Source: Sulfurovum sp.
GTDB taxonomy: Bacteria > Campylobacterota > Campylobacteria > Campylobacterales > Sulfurovaceae
Assembly (NCBI GenBank): GCA_026985755.1
Contig: JALSPX010000134.1
Span: 1 to 11,944 of the forward strand
DNA length: 11,944 bases
Direction: 5' to 3'
Position numbers and translations under genes: made by a program. Under the pieces are notes generated by a model, which made no database searches, was not told the origin of the DNA, and was given only the letters and a program-made list of their open reading frames with translations. This document shows, piece after piece, positions 6,329 through 11,944 of the stretch (position 1 is the first letter of the stretch; every line of letters starts with the position of its first letter).

Positions 6329-6353
6329 AAAAAAAAGATTTATAAATCTCTTT
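6329..6353 (-). terminator. Terminator-like hairpin between dxs and metK
   Basis: In minus-strand RNA, AAAGAGATT pairs with AATCTTTTT (one G-U) around TATA, and a run of eight Ts overlaps the 3' arm. It contains the palindrome GATTTATAAATC at 6337-6348. The stem is AT-rich and therefore weak, but the U-run is good. The same bases hold TATAAA, which might instead serve a metK promoter. Confidence 0.45.
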
Positions 6354-6366
6354 ATTAAATCCAACC

Positions 6367-6420
6367 TGTAGGGGTCAATTCCATATTGACCCTTGGGCAG
6401 ATATAGAATCTGCCCCTACA
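6367..6420. repeat. REP-like double-hairpin element at the 3' end of dxs
   Basis: The 54-bp element is bounded by perfect inverted repeats TGTAGGGG (6367-6374) and CCCCTACA (6413-6420). Inside are two hairpins: GGGTCAAT/ATTGACCC (6372-6379 and 6385-6392, 5-nt loop) and GGGCAGAT/ATCTGCCC (6395-6402 and 6408-6415, 5-nt loop). This TGTAGGGG-bounded form resembles REP elements spread by REP-associated tyrosine transposases, as I recall them. The dxs stop TAG (6416-6418) lies inside the right terminal repeat. Confidence 0.8.
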
Positions 6421-8254
6421 AAATCTTCTTCGCCAATTGCTCTGGCAATAACCCTAAACTCTCTTCCACCAACTTCGTATTACCGTGTGTAATAAAGGCA
6501 TCATCATACTCAAAAGAGGTTAATCTAACATCTTGTATCTTATTTTCACTCAAACATTCAAGTATCGCAGAGCCTACACCACCTCGTTTGGCAGAGTCAG
6601 AAAAAACATACCATCGCTTATATGTTTTTGCAAGTTTAAGTAGCATCTCTTCATCTAATGGCTTGACAAAACGTAAATCTAAAATGCCCACTTCGACAGG
6701 CTCAGTCACCGTTCCCTGAGCTTGTCGAAGGGCATTCATGGCTGCAACAGTTTGTTGCGCACGCCCAACACCATTTCCATACCCGATAAAGAGTATCTCC
6801 TCACCCTCTTGCAATAAAACAGATTTACCTAGTTCATACGCTGGACTTTCTACATCTTTTGCCAAGAAAGCACCCCTAGGGTATCTAAATGCACATGGAT
6901 GCGCGTACTCTTTGGCAAACGCCATACAAAGTTTCATTGTTGTCTCATTGTAGGGTGCAAGCAGTGTCATGTTGGGAATACCTCTTAGATAAGAGATATC
7001 AAATGCACCTTGATGTGTCTCTCCATCTTCCCCTACAATACCTGCACGGTCAAGGGCAAAGGCTACACCTAAATCCATAAGCGCAATATCATGTATCACC
7101 TGATCAAAACCACGCTGTAAAAATGTAGAGTATATAGTACAGAAAGGTTTAAAGCCCTCTTTTGCCAAAGGTCCCATAGAGGTGACCGCATGTTGCTCTG
7201 CGATGGCTACATCCCAAAAACGTTCTGGGAATTTTTCTATCACTGCTGACATACCTGTACCAGATGGCATCGCTGCTGTGACACCTACTATTTTTTCATC
7301 CTGCGTTGCCATCTCTACCAAGGTTTCAGAAAAGATAGCAGTGGCTGCTTTCGCCCCATCTTTTTTAGGGGCAATACCTGTTTTAAGATCAAATGCACTC
7401 ACACCATGCCAATGTTCTTTGGTACCTTCTGCCATTTCATAGCCCTTACCTTTAGTGGTTTGTGCATGTATGATAACGGGCTTACCCAAAGCTTTAGCTA
7501 CTTCCATCGTCTCTATCAAAGCTTCTATATCATGCCCATCTACAGGTCCTATATACTCTATTCCCATCTCTTCAAATAAAATACCTGGAGTAATGAGTCT
7601 CAAGGACTCTTCAAAACGTTTTGCCATATATGCGGCAGAGTCAGGTAAATGCTCGAGTACTTTTTCTACCCTGCCTTTAAACTTTTGATAAAAAGAACCT
7701 GCCATCGTCTGAGAAAGTAATTTTGATATTGCCCCAATAGGTTTGGCGATACTCATTTCATTGTCATTGAGGATAATCACCACTGGATATTTTCTATCAC
7801 CCAATTCATTAAGTGCTTCATAGACCATACCTGCAGACATAGAACCATCACCTATAAATGCTACAGGTACTCTATCTTCACCCTTGAGTGCTATCGCTTT
7901 TGCTGCACCTACTGCAAGTGAAATAGAGGTAGAACTATGCCCTGCTACATAATAGTCATAGTTGGACTCTTTTGGTTTAGTGTACCCACACAATCCATTA
8001 AACTGACGTAAGCTATCAAAGTTATCCCAACGTCCAGTGAGGAGTTTATGCGCATAGGCCTGATGGCTTACATCAAAGAGAAAGGGGTCTTTTTCTACAT
8101 CAAATACTTTATGCATCGCTACAATCAAATCTGTAGCACCCATGGTAGAAGAGAGATGCCCACCATTTTTACTCACTGTATCTAATATTTTTTCTCTAAT
8201 CTCAGTAGCAAGCGTATTGAGTTCTTCTATGGAGTATGCTTTAATATTTTTCAT
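6416..8254 (-). CDS. dxs: 1-deoxy-D-xylulose-5-phosphate synthase with in-frame palindrome insertion
   Basis: Dxs joins pyruvate and glyceraldehyde 3-phosphate to form DXP, the first step of the MEP isoprenoid pathway and a source of thiamine and pyridoxal precursors. The 612-residue protein has the thiamine-diphosphate motif GDGSMSAG (135-142) ending at LNDN (about 162-165), the HQAYAHK region (His64), the catalytic AEQHAV (Glu353) and DRAGIVGEDGETHQG, then a transketolase C-terminal domain. Residues about 507-524 are the translation of a palindromic repeat, giving ALRQAQGTVTEPVEV just before the strand GILDLRFVKPL. This adds a loop but keeps the frame. The stop codon comes from a second repeat. 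I chose the ATG at 8254, one base after the hisC stop; an upstream TTG at 8263 is less likely. Confidence 0.95.
   Translation of the reverse strand: MKNIKAYSIEELNTLATEIREKILDTVSKNGGHLSSTMGATDLIVAMHKVFDVEKDPFLFDVSHQAYAHKLLTGRWDNFDSLRQFNGLCGYTKPKESNYDYYVAGHSSTSISLAVGAAKAIALKGEDRVPVAFIGDGSMSAGMVYEALNELGDRKYPVVIILNDNEMSIAKPIGAISKLLSQTMAGSFYQKFKGRVEKVLEHLPDSAAYMAKRFEESLRLITPGILFEEMGIEYIGPVDGHDIEALIETMEVAKALGKPVIIHAQTTKGKGYEMAEGTKEHWHGVSAFDLKTGIAPKKDGAKAATAIFSETLVEMATQDEKIVGVTAAMPSGTGMSAVIEKFPERFWDVAIAEQHAVTSMGPLAKEGFKPFCTIYSTFLQRGFDQVIHDIALMDLGVAFALDRAGIVGEDGETHQGAFDISYLRGIPNMTLLAPYNETTMKLCMAFAKEYAHPCAFRYPRGAFLAKDVESPAYELGKSVLLQEGEEILFIGYGNGVGRAQQTVAAMNALRQAQGTVTEPVEVGILDLRFVKPLDEEMLLKLAKTYKRWYVFSDSAKRGGVGSAILECLSENKIQDVRLTSFEYDDAFITHGNTKLVEESLGLLPEQLAKKIL
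6685..6734. repeat. Palindromic repeat inserted in frame in dxs
   Basis: CTTCGACAGGCTCAG (6691-6705) pairs with CTGAGCTTGTCGAAG (6716-6730), with one G-T pair and a 10-nt loop. TGCCC/GGGCA extend the arms outward, with one bulged base (6690). The sequence belongs to a palindrome family I recall as widespread in environmental bacterial genomes, usually between genes. Read in the dxs frame it gives LRQAQGTVTEPVEV, with no stop codon. Confidence 0.85.
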
Positions 8255-8255
8255 C

Positions 8256-9350
8256 TTAGGCAATGACCTCTAAAAAATGTTTAAAAAAGATATCGTTTTG
8301 TCTTTGTGTACCTATAGTGATACGTATCGCATTCATCCCATAAGAAGCAAGATTACGAATAATCACACCTCGCTTGAGTAAGGCATCGGCTATTTTAGTG
8401 GAATCTCTCTGCTCAGAAAATACGTACGTTATAAAGTTTGTGTAACTTTCAATATATTCGAACCCCTGATCTTTGGCAAAGGTTTCATAACGTTTAATCT
8501 GTTCTTGATGTAAAGCGATGGACTCTACCACAAAACTTTCATCCTTACATGCCGCAATAGCCGCGGCTAAAGACAATGAAGAGATATTAAAGGGTGGACG
8601 CATTTTATAGATCTGATTTATCATTTCAGCATCAGCAATACCATACCCCACACGCATACCCCCAAGTCCATATGCCTTAGAAAAAGTACCCAGATAAATC
8701 ACATTAGGGTAAGCCAATATATCATTTGGCTCCATCGCATACTTGCTCTCTTTGGCTGCGGCATATTCCATATAAGCACCATCAACCACGATAAGTGTAT
8801 CCTTGTCAACTGCATGAATGATTTTCAGTACCTCTTCTTTACTTGTCGCGTCACCCGTTGGGTTGTTCGGGGTACAGAGGTAAATGATTTTTGGCTTATG
8901 CATACGGTAGGCTTCTATAAACTCATCGTATCTGTGCTCGTAGCTTGCTGTTCTATAGATTTTTGCACCCATCTGCTTGGCATAAATCTCATACATCGCA
9001 AATGTGACTGCCGACATCAATACAGAAGATGTCTCATCTAGCACAGCACGAGCAATAAACTCTAACACTTGATCAGACCCTGCCCCTATGATGATATTGT
9101 TTTCATTCACTTTATATTTTTTAGCCAAAGCATCTTTGAGTTCAAACATAGAGTCATCAGGGTAAAGATGTGCTTTACCTGCATTGTCTATGATGGCTTG
9201 TTTTACTGCTGGGCTTGTTCCTATAGGGTTTTCATTGGATGCCAACTTTACGACATCTTCAGCCGCAATACCAAATTCACGCACCACTAGCTCTATCGGT
9301 TTACCCGCCTCATACGTTTTAATATTTTCAAGTACTTTATTATACTTCAT
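8256..9350 (-). CDS. hisC: Histidinol-phosphate aminotransferase
   Basis: This 364-residue fold-type I PLP aminotransferase has LASNENPIGTSPAV (about 36-49), CTPNNPTG (N162), VVDGAYMEY (D190, Y193) and the PLP lysine K225 in GTFSKAYGLGGMRVGYG. It should convert imidazole-acetol phosphate to histidinol phosphate. Its place right after pheA suggests it may also, or mainly, transaminate prephenate or phenylpyruvate, as some HisC-type enzymes do; that is inference. ATG at 9350. The spacer to pheA is 45 bp and mostly a heptad repeat, leaving no strong Shine-Dalgarno (AGAAATTGTT before ATG). The stop is 1 bp before the dxs ATG, so dxs is probably coupled. Confidence 0.92.
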   Translation of the reverse strand: MKYNKVLENIKTYEAGKPIELVVREFGIAAEDVVKLASNENPIGTSPAVKQAIIDNAGKAHLYPDDSMFELKDALAKKYKVNENNIIIGAGSDQVLEFIARAVLDETSSVLMSAVTFAMYEIYAKQMGAKIYRTASYEHRYDEFIEAYRMHKPKIIYLCTPNNPTGDATSKEEVLKIIHAVDKDTLIVVDGAYMEYAAAKESKYAMEPNDILAYPNVIYLGTFSKAYGLGGMRVGYGIADAEMINQIYKMRPPFNISSLSLAAAIAACKDESFVVESIALHQEQIKRYETFAKDQGFEYIESYTNFITYVFSEQRDSTKIADALLKRGVIIRNLASYGMNAIRITIGTQRQNDIFFKHFLEVIA

Positions 9351-9355
9351 AACAA

Positions 9356-9390
9356 TTTCTACTTTCTAATTTCTAATTTCTAATTTCTAA
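9356..9390. repeat. Heptanucleotide tandem repeat (TTTCTAA)5 between pheA and hisC
   Basis: Five consecutive 7-bp units occupy 9356-9390; four are exact TTTCTAA and the first reads TTTCTAC. On the coding strand this is repeated TTAGAAA. It starts 6 bp upstream of the hisC ATG and ends 5 bp after the pheA stop, filling almost the whole spacer and replacing a normal ribosome binding site. Confidence 0.9.
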
Positions 9391-9395
9391 TTCTA

Positions 9396-10463
9396 TCACA
9401 CATCATCAGTCTCTCTCACATAAGAGCCCAATACCTTAATCTCTTTTTTCATTTTTTCTAAAATAGGTTTCACGTTAGCATCATCTTTGTGTCCGTTAAA
9501 CTCTATAAAGAAAATAGACTCACCCTCCACAATATGTGACTTAATCTTTGTAAGATTCACTCCTGCCTCTTCAAAGTGATTTAAAAAATCTACCAAAGAA
9601 CCAGGTTTATTTGAAAGCCTAACAAGCAACGATGTTTTGTCATCACCAGAACTAGCGTTTTCAAAATTGGAGATAATGAAAAAGCGTGTTCTGTTGTTGG
9701 TATTGTCTTCTACATTGTTAAAACGTATAGGCAGATTATAGAGTTTCGCCGCGATAGAAGGGCAAAGCGCGGCAGCACTTTCATCGTTCGCTGCTAACTT
9801 CGCTGCTTTGGCTGTAGACTCCACAGGCACAAGTTCTACATCATCCAAACCTAAATCTTGCAAAAAAAGACGACACTGCCCAAAAGCAATATCTTTAGAG
9901 TAAATCTTTGTAATTTTCTTCATATCTTCTGACAAAGTTGCAAAGGCAAAATGTACATCTATCATCACTTCAGCGATAATTTTAAGATTGTATTCATCCA
10001 GACAATTAATCGTATCACTCACGATACCATTGGATGAATTTTCTATAGGGATGACACCAAACTTGGCGGTACCTTTTTGCACTTCACGAAATACACCTAC
10101 AATGGAAGAGATAGGTAAATACGTAGACATTGCCCCAAACTTACTCTCTGCTGCTTGGTGCGTAAAGCTCGCTTCAGGACCTAAAAATGCCACAGCCTCT
10201 GGCAGCTCAAGGTTACGGGCGACTGCAAACATCTCTAAAAAGAGTGCCTCTATCGCAGCATCTGTGAGCTTACCATTGGCTTTTGCATTCTGAGTTTTGA
10301 GTCGATTTAAAATAGCCTGTTCTCGTTCAGGTCTATAGATAGGTGCACCTGTTGTGTTCTTTAGTTCACCTACTTGATGTACCAACTCCATACGTTCATT
10401 ATAAAGTTTTAAAAGTGTGTCATCAAGACTATCTATTTTTAATCTTAAATCATCTAAAGTCAT
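9396..10463 (-). CDS. pheA: Bifunctional chorismate mutase / prephenate dehydratase
   Basis: The 355-residue P-protein turns chorismate into prephenate and then phenylpyruvate in phenylalanine synthesis. An AroQ chorismate mutase domain (about 1-85) shows R7, R24, K35, R47 and E48 at expected positions. The prephenate dehydratase domain (about 90-268) has VAFLGPEASFTHQAA, GVIPIENSSNGIV and the catalytic NRTRF (T259, R260, F261). A C-terminal ACT domain (about 276-350) has NKPGSLVDFL, equivalent to the GALV region. The ESRP motif that helps bind Phe is replaced by KSHI (308-311), which may change feedback control. ATG at 10463 follows TAAAGG, which overlaps the lysA stop codon, so it is coupled to lysA at 11-bp spacing. 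Confidence 0.95.
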   Translation of the reverse strand: MTLDDLRLKIDSLDDTLLKLYNERMELVHQVGELKNTTGAPIYRPEREQAILNRLKTQNAKANGKLTDAAIEALFLEMFAVARNLELPEAVAFLGPEASFTHQAAESKFGAMSTYLPISSIVGVFREVQKGTAKFGVIPIENSSNGIVSDTINCLDEYNLKIIAEVMIDVHFAFATLSEDMKKITKIYSKDIAFGQCRLFLQDLGLDDVELVPVESTAKAAKLAANDESAAALCPSIAAKLYNLPIRFNNVEDNTNNRTRFFIISNFENASSGDDKTSLLVRLSNKPGSLVDFLNHFEEAGVNLTKIKSHIVEGESIFFIEFNGHKDDANVKPILEKMKKEIKVLGSYVRETDDV

Positions 10464-10474
10464 TGCTTTTGCCT

Positions 10475-11680
10475 TTACAAATATTTCAACTCTAAACGTA
10501 CTTGGTCTTCATACGTTTCACGCTCTCTTATCAGTCTATCTTCTCCATCTTGCAGCGCCACCTCTGCTGGTTTTGCACGGGTATTATAGTTTGATGCCAT
10601 GGTAAAGCCATAGGCACCTGCAGAATGCACCACTAGCAAGTCATTATGCTCTAGTGGTGGCAGTGGCACATCTTTACCAAAGAAGTCACCACTTTCACAT
10701 ACTGGACCTACGACATCTGCTGGTGTTTTTTCACCCTCTACGCCTATGGCTTCTATCTTGTGGTAGGCATCATAGAGACTAGGTCGTATGAGGTCATTCA
10801 TCCCACCATCGACAATAACAAAACGTTTGCCATCATTGTTTTTTTCATACAGTACTTTGGTGAAAAATACACCCGCATTGGCTACCATGTAGCGTCCAGG
10901 TTCACACAGCAGTGTTACATCCAAACCTTTGGTAGCTCGAAAGATAGCTTGTGTATAATCAGATGCTGCAATCGTCACTTCATCGTCATACACTACCCCA
11001 ATACCCCCACCTACATCAAAAAATTTAATATCTATTTTAATGGCTTTGAGTGAACGTACCAAATCTGCTACAATTTGTGCAGATTCTCGGATAGGGTCTA
11101 GCTTTGTAAGTTGTGAGCCTATATGAAAGTGTATGCCTACTGGATTTAAAAATTCAGATTTATTAGCATAAATATACATACGTTTTGCCATGTCTATCTC
11201 TACACCAAATTTATTTTCATGCAATCCTGTCGAGATATATGGGTGCGTTTGTGGGTCAATGTTTGGATTGACACGTATAGAGATACGTGCTTCTTTGCCA
11301 AGCTCTTTTGCCACTAGCTCTACACGTTTCATCTCAGCTTCGCTCTCAAGATTGAGCATCAAGATATCTTTTTGAAGTGCTTCACGTATCTCATCATCAC
11401 GTTTACCTACACCAGAGAAGATAATTTTATATTTATCTACCCCTGCGGTCAATGCACGGTTTACTTCACCAATACTCACACAGTCTGCACCCGCACCGAG
11501 CTTTGCCAAATGTGCAATGACAGAAAGATTTGAGTTTGCTTTGACTGCATAGTTTATGATTGATTTTTTACCTGAAAAAGCATCTTTAAGTGTTGTATAT
11601 CGGTTAGTAATATAGTCAAAATCATAGACATAGAGTGGTGTGCCATATTTTTCTACCAAAGCTTTTGTATCTATCTTCAT
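10475..11680 (-). CDS. lysA: Diaminopimelate decarboxylase
   Basis: LysA decarboxylates meso-diaminopimelate to lysine, the last step of the DAP pathway. The 401-residue fold-type III PLP enzyme has the PLP lysine K47 in YAVKANSN, HFHIGSQL (H186), the phosphate-binding GGGIG (224-228), EPGRY (260-264), CESGDFF (Cys328, donated to the partner active site in the dimer) and AGAYGFTMASNYN (Y357). Length is typical. ATG at 11680 with AGGAT 6 nt upstream. It is the first gene of a likely lysA-pheA-hisC-dxs unit, preceded by a candidate -10 box. Confidence 0.97.
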   Translation of the reverse strand: MKIDTKALVEKYGTPLYVYDFDYITNRYTTLKDAFSGKKSIINYAVKANSNLSVIAHLAKLGAGADCVSIGEVNRALTAGVDKYKIIFSGVGKRDDEIREALQKDILMLNLESEAEMKRVELVAKELGKEARISIRVNPNIDPQTHPYISTGLHENKFGVEIDMAKRMYIYANKSEFLNPVGIHFHIGSQLTKLDPIRESAQIVADLVRSLKAIKIDIKFFDVGGGIGVVYDDEVTIAASDYTQAIFRATKGLDVTLLCEPGRYMVANAGVFFTKVLYEKNNDGKRFVIVDGGMNDLIRPSLYDAYHKIEAIGVEGEKTPADVVGPVCESGDFFGKDVPLPPLEHNDLLVVHSAGAYGFTMASNYNTRAKPAEVALQDGEDRLIRERETYEDQVRLELKYL

Positions 11681-11707
11681 AAAACATCCTATCTGTAATT
11701 AAGGACG

Positions 11708-11713
11708 ATTTTA
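11708..11713 (-). promoter_or_regulatory. Candidate -10 box for the lysA operon
   Basis: The minus strand reads ATATTTGGATAAAATCGTCC, placing TAAAAT 27 nt before the lysA ATG, with the same GATAAAAT core as the ndk candidate. The 103-bp gap to the preceding gene leaves room for an independent promoter. No -35 is evident. Confidence 0.45.
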
Positions 11714-11783
11714 TCCAAATATTGATTAAAATGGGCTAGACTAAGCGATGATTGAGAAATAAATTGTTTTAGGGTACCTCAAC

Positions 11784-11944
11784 TTATTCTACCTCTTGTA
11801 TAGCCTCTAAATATTCCTTATCGGCCTTTATTTTCTCTTGACGTTTCTCTTTTTCGATGTCTATATCAACGATATGCTCTTTAGCAATACTAGGTACAAT
11901 CTTACCTACACCCTTTTTGTGTACTCTCTTATGTATACTTTTTT
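11784..11944 (-). CDS. 3' end of an unidentified minus-strand gene
   Basis: A minus-strand frame is open from the window edge to a TAA at 11784-11786, giving about 52 C-terminal residues. It begins KSIHKRVHKKGVGKIVPS and then becomes a charged, probably helical tail (EKEKRQEKIKADKEYLEA). The composition fits a cytoplasmic tail of a longer protein. I do not recognise the family. In Campylobacter I recall an LptF/LptG-type permease gene beside lysA, but nothing in this fragment proves that. It is followed by a 103-bp gap and lysA, in the same direction. Confidence 0.55.
   Translation of the reverse strand, partial: KSIHKRVHKKGVGKIVPSIAKEHIVDIDIEKEKRQEKIKADKEYLEAIQEVE

Noticed and set aside
6685..6734. 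Possible frameshift or pseudogene in dxs caused by the palindrome
   Set aside because: The frame is open on both sides and conserved motifs resume immediately after it (GILDLRFVKPLD), so the gene appears intact.
8255..8263. TTG start for Dxs giving three more residues
   Set aside because: The GAGG motif would be only 3 nt from the TTG; the ATG at 8254 is a normal start directly after the hisC stop codon.
9356..9390. CRISPR-like short repeat array
   Set aside because: Units are 7 bp with no spacers; this is a simple tandem repeat.

Overview
This window looks like a core-genome segment of a Campylobacterota (epsilonproteobacterial) chromosome, probably a free-living Sulfurovum/Sulfurimonas-like lineage. 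The evidence is the gene content and order: a lysA-pheA-hisC cluster, as I recall it from Campylobacter, and a YceD-rpmF-plsX-fabH block. The base composition is AT-rich, and the promoters have clear -10 boxes behind T-rich tracts without an obvious -35. This is recognition from memory, not a database match.

Layout: the left edge holds the 3' end of a plus-strand gene (probably dnaX, 1-157). Every other gene is on the minus strand. After a convergent gap (158-465), and reading in plus coordinates, come a YmdB-type phosphodiesterase, fabH, plsX, rpmF, a YceD/DUF177 protein, ndk, a 2[4Fe-4S] ferredoxin, metK, dxs, hisC, pheA, lysA and the 3' end of an unidentified gene (11784-11944). Transcription runs right to left. 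One likely unit is lysA-pheA-hisC-dxs (lysine, aromatic amino acid, histidine and isoprenoid precursor synthesis). metK, the ferredoxin and ndk look like separate units. YceD-rpmF-plsX links ribosome assembly to phospholipid synthesis. fabH-ymdB follows a weak terminator and has its own candidate promoter.

The genes are ordinary housekeeping genes; the unusual material is in small palindromic elements. (1) A 50-bp palindrome is inserted in frame inside dxs and is translated as an extra loop. (2) A REP-like double hairpin lies over the 3' end of dxs and supplies its stop codon. (3) A compact multi-palindrome element sits between ndk and the YceD gene, next to the latter's Shine-Dalgarno. (4) The convergent gap contains two long rod-like hairpins, one about 45-50 nt after each flanking stop codon. 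Their G-U pairs favour folding in the RNA of the gene each one follows. (5) A run of TTTCTAA heptads separates pheA and hisC. I see no new multi-gene system, CRISPR array, tRNA, rRNA or insertion sequence.
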